A stretch of DNA of 37,713 nucleotides from Quinella sp. 1Q7 (GTDB taxonomy: Bacteria; Bacillota; Negativicutes; Selenomonadales; Selenomonadaceae): positions 1 to 37,713 of the forward strand of contig JADEZP010000010.1 of NCBI GenBank assembly GCA_015206805.1, read 5' to 3'. The notes under the pieces were generated by a model. The model saw only the letters and a program-made list of their open reading frames with translations. It ran no database searches and had not been told where the DNA came from. Both the position numbers and the translations under genes were made by a program. Below, piece after piece: positions 22,806 to 31,004 of this stretch (the first letter of the stretch is position 1; the number at the start of each line of letters is the position of its first letter).

Positions 22806-23774
22806 TCAAACCACTCCTTGGCGCAAAAGGTCCGTCAAGTGAATCATTCCGACGGGGAAGTTGTTATCGTCGATGACGGGCAAAACGGTCACGGGGCGCG
22901 GCTTATGTTTCTCCATGACGGAAAGTGCCGCCGCCGCAAGTTTGTCCGCGCTGATGATAAGCGGCTGTGTGAACATGATGTGTTCGACGGGCTCATCAAT
23001 GAAACTGCGCGATTTTTCCAGCGCGCGACGAATTATGCCGTCCGTGACAAGTCCGACAAATTTGTTGTGCTCGTCGACGACGGACACTGCGCCCAAACCT
23101 TTTGCGGTCATTTCAAACAGCGCGTCCTTAGCCGTAGCTCCGACGGTGACAATCGGGTTGTCGTCGCCGCGATGCATTACGTCGCCGACGGTGAGCAAAA
23201 GTTTCCTGCCCAATGCGCCGCCGGGGTGGAACAGCGCGAAGTCGCTCGACGTGAAGTTGCGCTCGTCCATCAACGCCATTGCAAGCGCGTCGCCCATTGC
23301 AAGAGTCGCGGTCGTCGACGCGGTCGGCGCAAGTCCCAACGTGCAAGCCTCGCGCTCGACGCCGATGTCGATAAAATAATCGCAGTTCTTGCCCAGCGTG
23401 GATGTCCGCTTGCCGCACATGGCGATAATTTCCGCGCCGATACGCCGCACGACGGGCAGGATGTTGACAATTTCGGACGACTCGCCGCTGTTCGATATGG
23501 CAATCAAAATGTCGCGCTCGGTCAACATTCCCAAATCGCCGTGATAAGCTTCGGCGGGGTGCATGAAAAATGACGGCGTGCCCGTCGATGATAACGTCGC
23601 CGCAATTTTCCTGCCGATGTGCCCCGACTTGCCGATACCCGTCACTGCCACGCGTCCGCGACAGCTCATGATTGACTGCGCCGCCGCAATGAATTCGTCG
23701 TCGACGCGTTCAATCAGAGCCTCGACCGCTGCCGCCTCAATCCGCAAAGTTTCAATCGCTTTGTCTTTAATCAT
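22806..23774 (-). CDS. kdsD: Arabinose-5-phosphate isomerase KdsD (KpsF/GutQ)
   Basis: 322 residues. The SIS domain has [24 protein letters not shown] and [16 protein letters not shown] (residues 40-85), with ISNSGESSE. Two CBS domains follow: [23 protein letters not shown] and [27 protein letters not shown]. It converts ribulose-5-phosphate to arabinose-5-phosphate, the substrate of KdsA. Its start overlaps the kdsA stop by four bases (ATGA). Confidence 0.96.
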   Translation of the reverse strand: MIKDKAIETLRIEAAAVEALIERVDDEFIAAAQSIMSCRGRVAVTGIGKSGHIGRKIAATLSSTGTPSFFMHPAEAYHGDLGMLTERDILIAISNSGESSEIVNILPVVRRIGAEIIAMCGKRTSTLGKNCDYFIDIGVEREACTLGLAPTASTTATLAMGDALAMALMDERNFTSSDFALFHPGGALGRKLLLTVGDVMHRGDDNPIVTVGATAKDALFEMTAKGLGAVSVVDEHNKFVGLVTDGIIRRALEKSRSFIDEPVEHIMFTQPLIISADKLAAAALSVMEKHKPRPVTVLPVIDDNNFPVGMIHLTDLLRQGVV

Positions 23775-24598
23775 ACGTCCTCCAAAGTTTTCAGTGCCGC
23801 GTGAATTTTCAGCGCGCCCGCCAAAAGTTTTTCCAAGTTGTCAAGCGCAATCATGTTCGCGCCGTCCGAAAGACCTTCCGCGGGATTGTCGTGCACCTCA
23901 AGGAACAAACCGTCCACTCCGACCGCCACTGCCGCCCGAACAAGATATTCGACGAATTCGCGCTGACCGCCCGACGACGTTCCCGCGCCGCCGGGAAGTT
24001 GGATGCTGTGTGTGCCGTCGAAAATCACGGGGCAACCGAATCCGCGCATTATCGGCAAGCCGCGCATATCGACGACCAGATTGTTGTAGCCGAAACTCGT
24101 GCCGCGCTCCGTGAGCAAAATTTTTTCGGTGCCCGCCGACTTGAGCTTGTCGACGACGTTGCCCATATCGCGTGCGGAAAGGAACTGCGCCTTTTTGACG
24201 TTGACGACTTTGCCCGTCTGCGCGGCGGCAAGGAGCAAATCAGTCTGCCTGCAAAGGAACGCGGGTATCTGCAAAATGTCGACGACTTCGGCGACGGGCG
24301 CGGCTTGATAAGGCTCGTGAATGTCCGTGACAATCGGAACGTTCAGTTCGCGCTTAATCGCCGCCAAAATCTTCAAGCCCTCCGCAAGACCGGGTCCGCG
24401 ATAACTTTTTATCGACGAACGATTTGCCTTGTCGAACGACGCCTTAAAAATGTACGGCATGTTCAAACGTGCGGCAATGTCCTTTGCGCACCGCCCAATC
24501 ATCAAACTGCGTTCGTAACCTTCAAGCACGCAAGGTCCCGCCATAAGGACGAGACTGCCGCCGCCGAATTCAATGTTGCCGACTTTAACGATATTCAT
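23771..24598 (-). CDS. kdsA: Kdo-8-phosphate synthase KdsA (probably metal-dependent type)
   Basis: 275 residues. The start [24 protein letters not shown] puts a Cys (Cys23) where metal-dependent KdsA, such as the Aquifex enzyme, has its metal-binding Cys; the metal-free E. coli type has Asn there. Other marks are [33 protein letters not shown] (metal His) and FLEVHDNP (metal Asp, Glu). It condenses arabinose-5-phosphate with phosphoenolpyruvate. kdsD is downstream and overlaps it. The metal class is inferred from these residues. An upstream 26-base gap holds its RBS. Confidence 0.95.
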   Translation of the reverse strand: MNIVKVGNIEFGGGSLVLMAGPCVLEGYERSLMIGRCAKDIAARLNMPYIFKASFDKANRSSIKSYRGPGLAEGLKILAAIKRELNVPIVTDIHEPYQAAPVAEVVDILQIPAFLCRQTDLLLAAAQTGKVVNVKKAQFLSARDMGNVVDKLKSAGTEKILLTERGTSFGYNNLVVDMRGLPIMRGFGCPVIFDGTHSIQLPGGAGTSSGGQREFVEYLVRAAVAVGVDGLFLEVHDNPAEGLSDGANMIALDNLEKLLAGALKIHAALKTLEDV

Positions 24599-24624
24599 GT
24601 TGCCACCTCAATCCATGACGGCAA

Positions 24625-26061
24625 TTAGCAAGCCTCTGCCGTCGATAAAGTAATTCGGTTATGTTCATCTTCAAGCACGTGAAAATCTTCCGCCTGCAAA
24701 CCGAACAAATTTCGGACATGCGGCGCGATACTGCGTTCGCCCAAAAAAATCGGCGGTTTTTGTCTTAGGATTGGTAAGAAATTTTTCGTGAAGGATTTGA
24801 AAAAATTCAGCGACGGTTTTTGGTCGGAAGAGACGGGCTTTCGTTCCAAAACACTCAAAAATTCTTCACGGTACGCGGGATTTTCCTCCAACAACAGCCG
24901 CCAACCGTCCGCGTAAATTTCTACAAGTGCTTGTCTCATCCGATTTAAATTGTCGGGACTTATGCTTATCGCCGCCTCGTTAGTTCCGTATTGCAAGCCG
25001 AACTTTGGTTGCGAGCCACATAGCGACAAAATTTGCGTCGGATGTTGCGGAACGTAAGTGCCCGCGCCGAGTTCTTGTGCCGCAACGGAAATTGCCATAT
25101 CCTCCCCGACGAGTTTGTACTTACCGCGCCACGGCTTGGCAAGCACTCGCGACAAATATTCCCGCTCAAAAAACCACGAGTGCCCGACAAAATCAACGGC
25201 GCAAGTTTTCCGATTCGGAACATACCAGCCCGCGTTGAATTTGTCTTGCGGATAGCTTTCGGGTTTTTTTATCAACACGCCGTTCGTTCCGAATACGCCG
25301 CGTTGTTGCATCATGTTCACGTGACAATTTTCAAACCAGCGTGCGCCGGGAATTGTGTCGTCGTCGAACAGGCAAACGTATGGCGACTTGCAAACGTCCT
25401 CGGCAAATTCAAAACGTTTCCAGACGCCGCCGTTCGTCGCGGAAATTTTGCAGGCGTCGAAGTCGGCAAGTATCCTGTCGTTGAGCTCAACCTTGAAATA
25501 GCCGTCGATGCCGTCCTGATACAGAAAAATTCTGCGCGGCGCGAGAGTCTGATTTTTCACGGCGTCGAGCTGTTGGCGCAAAACTTGCGGGCGTTTGTAG
25601 CACGTCAAGACAACGTCGACATCAATGGAAATTTTTTTGCGGTCGAACATCCAACAGCTTTGCAAGGCGTCATGCGTGCCGTCAATCATGTATTGGCGCG
25701 TAACGCGTTCGTGCGTCATAAGGTCGGTTGCGGAGCCGAAGTCGACGTAGCAGTTGTCGGGATTGTTTTTGTACAGCGCGACGATAATCACTTCCGACAG
25801 CGAACCTGCCGACACGACGTAAAGCAAATTTTTTTCGCGACCCGTCTCGTCAATGATTCGGCTGATTAAAGCGTCGAATTCGGTATCGTAAAATTTCACG
25901 CAGTCATCGCTTACGAAATAGTGTTTCTTGACGCGGAGCCGTCCGAAAGTTTTTCCCTTCCCGTGCCAATTTGTGATAAGTACGGCGTCGCACTCCAGCC
26001 GCGAAAAGTTTTCTGCAAACGTCTTGAAGTTCGCGCCAACCCAAATATTCGAGAACGTCAC
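24625..26061 (-). CDS. C-terminal part of a split gene: SP_1767-type domain remnant plus glycosyltransferase
   Basis: 478 residues from a GTG at 26061, which has no good RBS. The first 150 residues (TFSNIWVGANFKTFAENF, DAVLITNWHGKGKTFG, LLYVVSAGSLSEVIIVALYKNNP, YVDFGSATDLM, TRQYM) are the second half of a domain whose first half lies in the preceding frame at 25904-26359. The rest is a glycosyltransferase-like unit: DVDVVLTCYKRPQVLRQQLDAVKNQTL, IFLYQDGIDGYF, LFDDDTIPGARWFENC, FVGHSWFFEREYLSRV. The DDD suggests a GT-A fold nucleotide-sugar site. It would act in surface-glycan synthesis, with the Kdo genes on both sides. The split probably inactivates the first domain; the glycosyltransferase part might still be made if a restart exists. 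Confidence 0.72.
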   Translation of the reverse strand: MTFSNIWVGANFKTFAENFSRLECDAVLITNWHGKGKTFGRLRVKKHYFVSDDCVKFYDTEFDALISRIIDETGREKNLLYVVSAGSLSEVIIVALYKNNPDNCYVDFGSATDLMTHERVTRQYMIDGTHDALQSCWMFDRKKISIDVDVVLTCYKRPQVLRQQLDAVKNQTLAPRRIFLYQDGIDGYFKVELNDRILADFDACKISATNGGVWKRFEFAEDVCKSPYVCLFDDDTIPGARWFENCHVNMMQQRGVFGTNGVLIKKPESYPQDKFNAGWYVPNRKTCAVDFVGHSWFFEREYLSRVLAKPWRGKYKLVGEDMAISVAAQELGAGTYVPQHPTQILSLCGSQPKFGLQYGTNEAAISISPDNLNRMRQALVEIYADGWRLLLEENPAYREEFLSVLERKPVSSDQKPSLNFFKSFTKNFLPILRQKPPIFLGERSIAPHVRNLFGLQAEDFHVLEDEHNRITLSTAEAC

Positions 26062-26359
26062 GTTGGAAGTTTCCGTAATAGTAATTCGGCGCGTCGATGG
26101 TCAGCGAATCGCGAAGTGCCGCGCCCAAAGCCGTTTGTCCCGGACTTGTCCAACCGTCAATGTTGTTCATTTTGTAACCGAGCATCAAATTGTGTTCGCC
26201 GTCCGCATAGCGTGCAAGGGCAAAATTTTCGCCGCGCAGAATCTTGCGCCAAAATTTTTCGTACTCGTCGCGCAGGAAGATAATTTTGTCGTCGGCACGT
26301 GTCGCGTCCAAAGTCCAATGATTTTCCGCGTTGCATGTGATGAAAAATTTTTCGAGCAC
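25904..26359 (-). CDS. N-terminal part of the same split gene (frameshifted)
   Basis: 151 codons from a GTG at 26359 behind GGGAGGAAC, overlapping the kdsB stop region. Residues 1-97 look native: NAENHWTLDATRADDKIIFLRDEYEKFW, NFALARYADGEHNLMLGYKMNNIDGWTSPG, LTIDAPNYYYGNFQ. From about residue 99 the frame drifts into a random-looking, Arg-rich tail. Native sequence resumes at 26061 in another frame (TFSNIWVGAN), so about 20-25 codons of the family (a Cys-rich loop) appear to be missing at the joint. The joint coincides with AACGTCACGTTG at 26054-26065, which is the right end of the window's repeat family. Translation with the downstream part would need a frameshift. Confidence 0.6.
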   Translation of the reverse strand: MLEKFFITCNAENHWTLDATRADDKIIFLRDEYEKFWRKILRGENFALARYADGEHNLMLGYKMNNIDGWTSPGQTALGAALRDSLTIDAPNYYYGNFQRDVLEYLGWRELQDVCRKLFAAGVRRRTYHKLAREGKNFRTAPRQETLFRKR

Positions 26360-27094
26360 TTAAAGTTCCTCCCGCCGATAAATTTCGTTGACGCGTTGTA
26401 AATCTTCCGCAGTGTCGACGCCGATAAATCGACACGAACTTTTAATCACGCGGATGTTGAAGCCGTTTTCAAGGGCGCGAAGTTGCTCAAGGGATTCGGC
26501 TTGCTCAAGCGGCGTCGGCTCCATTTTGGCGTATGCGAGCAGAAAATTACGGCGGTAGGCGTAAATGCCGATATGTTTCATGACGGGCGACTTGCCGACG
26601 TTGCGAGGATACGGAATCAGCGAGCGCGAAAAGTACAACGCATTGCCGCGCAGGTCGACGACGACTTTAACGTTGTTCGGATTGGACATTTCGTCGGCGT
26701 CGGTGAGTTCCGTCGCGACGGTTGCCATTTGAAGCGTATCGTCGGCGGTGAATTCGGCGACAAGCTCATCAATCAGCGCGGGCTCAATCAACGGCTCGTC
26801 GCCCTGCACGTTGACGATAACGTCGGCGTCGGGATAATGTTCGGCGACTTCGGCAAGTCGGTCGGTGCCCGTCTTATGGTCGGCGCGAGTCATCATTGCC
26901 CGCCCCGAAAAATTTTCGACGGCTTGAAAAATTCGTTCGTCGTCCGTCGCGACGATAACGGCACTCACGGACGCGGCGCGACTTGCACGCTCCAGCACGC
27001 GACAAATCATCGGCACGCCGCAAATTTCTTTGAGCGGTTTGCCCGGCAGGCGCGTCGACGAATAACGCGCGGGGATAACGCAAATTGCATTCAT
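26360..27094 (-). CDS. kdsB: CMP-Kdo synthetase KdsB
   Basis: 244 residues from the ATG at 27094 (CGGAGGACAATC upstream); the longer open frame before it is not coding. Signature ICVIPARYSSTRLPGKPLKEICGVPMI (nucleotide binding), then VIVATDD, NVQGDEPLIEPALIDEL, and SRSLIPYPRNVG...KHIGIYAYRRNFLLAY. It activates Kdo as CMP-Kdo for WaaA. It is the first gene of the long envelope operon that runs to rnhB at 15226. Confidence 0.96.
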   Translation of the reverse strand: MNAICVIPARYSSTRLPGKPLKEICGVPMICRVLERASRAASVSAVIVATDDERIFQAVENFSGRAMMTRADHKTGTDRLAEVAEHYPDADVIVNVQGDEPLIEPALIDELVAEFTADDTLQMATVATELTDADEMSNPNNVKVVVDLRGNALYFSRSLIPYPRNVGKSPVMKHIGIYAYRRNFLLAYAKMEPTPLEQAESLEQLRALENGFNIRVIKSSCRFIGVDTAEDLQRVNEIYRREEL

Positions 27095-27181
27095 GATTGT
27101 CCTCCGAAAAATTTTTGCGATTATCTTAGCACAATCGCTACGGGGCGGCAAACGGCTTTTAATGGTTTTTTCAGACGAAAC

Positions 27182-27190
27182 TGCTATAGT
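27182..27190 (+). promoter_or_regulatory. Extended -10 promoter of ctpA
   Basis: TGCTATAGT (TGn plus TATAGT), about 33 bases before the ctpA ATG; only a weak -35 (TGGTTT near 27163) is visible. The divergent kdsB promoter probably lies in the same 128-base gap; a minus-strand GATAAT at 27125-27120 is a candidate -10. Confidence 0.45.
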
Positions 27191-27222
27191 TGCTGAAACT
27201 TTCGGCGAGAGGAGGTCACGCC

Positions 27223-28440
27223 ATGAAGAAGAAAATTTTCGCGGGAATAATCGTCGTCGCGTTGGCGAGCGCGACATTGACGGTGATGTTGATATGTTTG
27301 ATTCTGGGACTCAACATGAACAATGCCTTCGACATGGGCAGGTTTTTCGTCGCGATGCGATTTATTGAGGGCAATTACGTTCAGGAGGTCGAGCGGCGCA
27401 AATTAATCGACGGAGCAATCAGCGGCATGGTTGATTCACTCGGCGACCCGCATTCGATTTATCTTGCCCCGCAACTTTACAGCCAACTGCGTGCCGAAAC
27501 GAACGGCTCTTTCGGCGGAATCGGCGTTTACATGAGCTTCAAGAACGGCGGCGTACAAATCATGAACGTTATCCCCGACGGTCCCGGCGAACACGCGGGC
27601 TTGCTGGCGGGCGACGAAATTTTGGCTGTGGACGGTCAGCCCGTCGAAGAACTTTTGCCCGCCGAAGTCGCGCTGAAAATTCGCGGGCAAGTCGGCACGA
27701 ACGTTGAGCTGTTGATTCACCGCGAAGGCGCGGAAGATACGACGTACACTTTGACGCGCGAAATAATCAAAGATCATACCGTTGCGGGCGCAATGATTGA
27801 CGCCAGGCTCGGCTACATAAAAATTTCCAACTTCAGCAAAAATACGGGCGACGAATTCAAAGCGACGCTTGCCGAACTTGAGCGGTCGGGCATGAAAGGT
27901 TTCGTCCTCGATATGCGCAAAAATCCCGGCGGCGTCATTACAAGCTGCATTGAAGTCGCCCGCGAAATTGTTCCCGCAGGAACGATTGTTTCCGTCATCA
28001 AGCGCGACGGCTCCAAGGAAGTTTACACGTCCGATTTGGCGGCGGCGAAGTTCCCGATTGTCGTCCTGCTCGACAAATACAGCGCAAGCGCGGCTGAACT
28101 TTTGGCGGGCGCACTGCAGGACACGAAGGCGGCTTTGGTCGTCGGCGAAACTTCTTACGGCAAAGGCTCCGTGCAAACGCTCATTCCAATGGCTCACGAA
28201 GACGGCTTGAAACTCACCGTCGCGAAATATTACACGCCAAGCGGCAAATGCATTGACGGTGTCGGAATTGTGCCCGACGTGGAGATAACCTCGCCCGCCG
28301 AACCGCATCAAATGTACAACCTCGACCTTGACGCCGACGACGCTCAACTTACCACGGCGGAAGAAATTTTGACTCACCAGCTCGACTCGGGAAAAATTTT
28401 GTTCGACGATAATTCTTTGACGGCAAGCTTGAACGGCTGA
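27223..28440 (+). CDS. ctpA: C-terminal processing protease CtpA (S41 family)
   Basis: 405 residues from an ATG behind GAGGAGG. Residues 5-31 are a signal anchor (IFAGIIVVALASATLTVMLICLILGL). A PDZ domain follows at about 95-180 (FGGIGVYMSFKNGGVQIMNVIPDGPGEHAGLLAGDEILAVDG). The catalytic Ser is in LLDKYSASAAELLAGALQD and the Lys in GETSYGKGSVQTLIPM; the Ser-Lys pair is complete. It cleaves the C-termini of envelope proteins in the periplasm. It is transcribed away from the LPS operon and followed by a strong terminator. Confidence 0.94.
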   Translation: MKKKIFAGIIVVALASATLTVMLICLILGLNMNNAFDMGRFFVAMRFIEGNYVQEVERRKLIDGAISGMVDSLGDPHSIYLAPQLYSQLRAETNGSFGGIGVYMSFKNGGVQIMNVIPDGPGEHAGLLAGDEILAVDGQPVEELLPAEVALKIRGQVGTNVELLIHREGAEDTTYTLTREIIKDHTVAGAMIDARLGYIKISNFSKNTGDEFKATLAELERSGMKGFVLDMRKNPGGVITSCIEVAREIVPAGTIVSVIKRDGSKEVYTSDLAAAKFPIVVLLDKYSASAAELLAGALQDTKAALVVGETSYGKGSVQTLIPMAHEDGLKLTVAKYYTPSGKCIDGVGIVPDVEITSPAEPHQMYNLDLDADDAQLTTAEEILTHQLDSGKILFDDNSLTASLNG

Positions 28441-28456
28441 CACTCCCGCAAACAAA

Positions 28457-28495
28457 AAGCGGCGGGCTCGATTGAGCTCGTCGCTTAAATTTTTT
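28457..28495 (+). terminator. Terminator of ctpA
   Basis: AAGCGGCGGGCTC, loop GATT, GAGCTCGTCGCTT: a 13-bp stem with two G-U pairs, then AAATTTTTT. A-runs on the other side make it partly bidirectional. Confidence 0.85.
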
Positions 28496-28571
28496 ATCGA
28501 CTTCAAGCGCGGCGACAGACTTGCGGTCGTTAGTGACTTTGCCGCGTTAATTGGATGCAACGTCACGTTGC
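28496..28571 (+). repeat. Repeat element fragment D before the grpE-like fragment
   Basis: Right part of the element family: GCGGCGACAGACTTGCGG then GTTAATTGGATGCAACGTCACGTTGC, ending with the palindrome at 28557-28571. It matches element C (29727-29925) over its right third. The left hairpin is absent. Its ATG (28555) opens the frame of the next fragment, but without an RBS. Confidence 0.72.
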
Positions 28572-28902
28572 CGCCGCAGTCGATTTGCTCGTCGAAGGTT
28601 GGCGGCTCAATCGTTTCACGAAAAGTTTATTGACTGCCGACGACAAGCTCCGCCGAAAAATTTCCAACACCGCCGCACGTTTCGACAAACATTTTCGGTC
28701 GGCGACAGAAATTTTCGGGTTGGAGGTCGTGGACTTTACGGGCGCGGAATTCGACGCGGGCTTGCCGCTCACGCCGATAAATCTTGCGGACTTCGCGTCG
28801 GATGAAAATTTATTCGTCGAGTCGATGCTTGAGCCGACGATAAAGCTTGCGGGCTCGGCGCAGGTCATCAGACTCGGCACGGCAATTTTAGGGAGGCAGT
28901 GA
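28555..28902 (+). pseudogene. C-terminal fragment of a GrpE-like co-chaperone
   Basis: The open frame gives 115 codons; the native part starts about 28575 (VDLLVEGWRLNRFTKSLLTADDKLRRK). A C-terminal beta part follows: EIFGLEVVDFTGAEFDAGLPLTPINLADF, MLEPTIKLAGSAQVIRLGTAILG. The layout (helix then small beta wing, ending one base before an Hsp70 start) fits the GrpE-like proteins that accompany Hsp70-family genes in Firmicutes, but sequence similarity to classical GrpE is weak. The expected N-terminus is replaced by repeat fragment D, so it is probably truncated. The GGAGG at its end serves as RBS for the Hsp70 fragment. Confidence 0.5.
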
Positions 28903-28946
28903 TATGAAATTTTTTGTGGGCATTGACTTGGGCACGACCAACAGCG

Positions 28947-29145
28947 GCCGCTTTGAAAGCGGCGGAACAGTTGACGCGTTGCAACGTCCGAAATTTCAGC
29001 ACGCCGCCCGCGCCGCAACTTCACGATAAAAAATTTTTCAGCCGCTTGACAAACATCGGGCAATTTTTTTTGCGCCGATAAGCGCGGCGATTGCTTGCGG
29101 TTGTCAGACGCTTTGGCGCGTCAACAGGATGCCTCGTCACGTTGC
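28947..29145 (+). repeat. Repeat element A, full length (199 bp)
   Basis: Left end GCCGCTTTGAAAGCGGC (perfect 17-bp palindrome, 28947-28963) then GGAACAGTTG; right end GCCTCGTCACGTTGC (29131-29145). Internal blocks shared with element C include GCCCGCGCCGCAAC, AAAAAATTTTT and GACAAACRTCGGGC. Inserted after codon 14 of the Hsp70 gene, with loss of a large part of the gene. Confidence 0.85.
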
Positions 29146-29508
29146 TCGACAAGATACTGCTGAATGAATTCGTGGTGCCGTGGCTTGAAGAAAATTATTC
29201 GATGCCCGACGATAGCGGACGACGGCGATATTGTTACGGTCGACGCGGACGGCGAGGAAATTTATCTTGACATTGCGATTGACGGCGAAAGTTTTTCTGC
29301 GGCGATTGACGGGCTCATAACCAAGGCGATTGAAACTGCGCGGGCGACGCTTGCAAAGGCGGGCTTGACGGCGGGCGACATCAGCAAAATAATTTTTATC
29401 GGCAGACCCGTCAACTACAAACGGATTCGCGAACGCGTCGTTGCCGAGTTGAGCATTCCCGGCGATATTGAAGTCAACCCGATGACGGCTGTATCGGAGG
29501 GTGCGGCG

Positions 29509-29585
29509 GTCGCTTTAAAAGCGACGGAACAGCTGTCGCGTTGCAATTGCCGAAAAATTTCAGCCCACCAACCGCGCCGCAACAA
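29509..29585 (+). repeat. Repeat element fragment B (left end, about 75 bp)
   Basis: Left palindrome GTCGCTTTAAAAGCGAC (29509-29525) then GGAACAG and sequence matching element A up to CGCGCCGCAAC, where Hsp70 coding sequence resumes. The right half is missing. The Hsp70 frame changes across it. Confidence 0.78.
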
Positions 29586-29726
29586 AAGTACGTATTGCCG
29601 TCGTCTTGGGGCAGGAGCGCGACGGTTACACGTTTGAAATTTCGTCGGCTGACAGCGGCCGGAATTCGGGTATCATTGCGCTGAAAAATAAATTGCTCGT
29701 GACGGTGCCGCTTCACAATTGCGGGA

Positions 29727-29925
29727 GCCGCTTTAAAAGCGGCGGAACAGTTGGCGCGTCAAACGTTGCTAAAATTTTAACTTACTGCCCGCGCCGCAAC
29801 GTCCGAAAAAATTTTTGGTTGCTCGACAAACGTCGGGCGATTTTTGTTTGCGATAATCAAACACGGCGACTGACTGCGGCGGTCAAAATGTCGGACGCGA
29901 CCATTGGATGCAACGTCCACGTTGC
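29727..29925 (+). repeat. Repeat element C, full length (199 bp)
   Basis: Left palindrome GCCGCTTTAAAAGCGGC (29727-29743) then GGAACAGTTG; right end ATTGGATGCAACGTCCACGT with GCAACGTCCACGTTGC at 29910-29925. Same length as element A. An open frame passes through it and rejoins the Hsp70 frame. Confidence 0.85.
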
Positions 29926-30655
29926 CGCGCTGAAAATTTCCGGCACGGATTTTGAATTCGGCACGATTGTCGAGGGCGCGGAAATTATCTGCAACTATAC
30001 AATCGACGACGCGGGCTCAATCAAGCTTGAGGTCGACATTCCCGCCGTCGGAGAAGAATTCTACAAAAATTTTTATTCGCGCGAGGATGCGCAGATTGAC
30101 TTCAACCGCGACGTGTCCAAGCTCAATCGCGACGGCAAGGCGTTGATTGACAGCGTGCGCGAGTTGGGCAGGACGATTGACGATGACGGCGACGATTACG
30201 AAAAACTTCAGCGTGCGGGCGAGGTTGCGAGCACGGCGATTAGTGCCGACCGCTCAAGCCACGACGCCGAGGAGCTCAAGCACATTGAGGAAGACATCAC
30301 CGAAGCTAAAAAAATTTTGGCGGACATTCGTCAGCGCAACCGCCCGAACATCCGCCGCGACGATTTGGACGACTTGAACGATTACTTCGAGTCTTACGCT
30401 AAAAATTTTGCCGAGCCGCAGGAAATTGCGCAGATTGAAAAACTTTTGGCGCGTGCCGAAACTTTGATTGAACGCGACGATTCCGCCTTCGAGGATACGG
30501 TTGATGAAATTCGCGGCTTGTGTTGGAAGGCGATTTTCTTCCGCGACGACGAATACGCCGTTTACATGTTCAACGACATGATTAAGCACCCCGAACACAG
30601 CGAAGACGCGCTTTTGACCGCAAATATCATCAAAGGTTGAGGCGGTGGGCACGCC

Positions 30656-30991
30656 GTGACTTTTGACGAAAATCCCTTCCGCGTGCTGAACGTTTCGATT
30701 TACGACGACAAGGCGACGATTATTGAGCGGGCGCGGGACATCTTGCTCAATCCGCGCAAACGCATTGCCGCCGAAATGCGCTATTTCGACGAGGTGGACA
30801 TTGAAAATTTATTCGCGCTTGCCGCCGACGAAATTCGCGACCAAATCAATGCGGCGCGTGCGAAGTCGAAATTCCCCGCCGTGCAAGACGTTGCCGCCAT
30901 CAAAGACGAGCTCAAAAATATTCGTGACGATGTGCGCGGAATTGTTCAAGACACGCTCAAGGCAATGACTCACGCTAAGCGCGCCAAATAA
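30656..30991 (+). CDS. Hsp70-associated hypothetical protein, N-terminal part (possibly truncated)
   Basis: 111 residues from a GTG at 30656 with GAGGCGG upstream, 15 bases after the Hsp70 remnant. It begins VTFDENPFRVLNVSIYDDKATIIERA, a J-domain-like opening (NPFRVLNVS) seen in Firmicute proteins encoded next to short Hsp70s, then ILLNPRKRIAAEMRYF and a helical part INAARAKSKFPAVQDVAAIKDELK. A HPD motif of true J-domains is absent. The step from IIERA to RDILLNP looks like an internal deletion relative to that type of protein. The related frame at 31005 probably was the rest of the same gene. Not secure as a functional gene. Confidence 0.55.
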   Translation: MTFDENPFRVLNVSIYDDKATIIERARDILLNPRKRIAAEMRYFDEVDIENLFALAADEIRDQINAARAKSKFPAVQDVAAIKDELKNIRDDVRGIVQDTLKAMTHAKRAK

Positions 30992-31004
30992 GAAAATCAT
31001 TTCG

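Larger units (their letters stand above)
28904..30640 (+). pseudogene. Hsp70 (DnaK-like) gene broken by three repeat copies and deletions
   Basis: The pieces are in order. At 28904, MKFFVGIDLGTTNS, the Hsp70 phosphate-binding start behind GGGAGG. From 29145, LDKILLNEFVVPWLEENYSMPDD, from the actin-like domain. From 29214 in another frame, GDIVTVDADGEEIYLDIAIDGESF and KIIFIGRPVNYKRIRERVVAEL, VNPMTAVSEGAA. From 29585, ATKVRIAVVLGQERDGYTFEIS; from 29927, ALKISGTDFEFGTIVEGAE and a C-terminal helical domain to 30640. Element A replaces roughly 200 residues after residue 14, B follows SEGAA, and C interrupts the substrate-binding region. Most of the ATPase domain is missing, so it cannot be a working Hsp70. 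The last 230 codons are intact and might still be translated. The family is the short Hsp70 type of Firmicutes with GPTNYK-like motif, not the main dnaK. Confidence 0.82.

Noticed and set aside
24625-26359. Programmed frameshift joining the two halves of the glycan gene
   Set aside because: No slippery heptamer or pseudoknot is apparent, and family sequence seems to be missing at the joint, so a deletion is more likely; it remains possible that this is a sequencing error.
28947-29145. Retron or DGR template repeat
   Set aside because: No reverse transcriptase gene and no adenine-specific variation between copies.
28947-29925. Group I/II intron or intein inside the Hsp70 gene
   Set aside because: At 199 bp the elements are far too short for introns, lack a domain V-like hairpin, and large parts of the host gene are missing, so splicing would not restore it.
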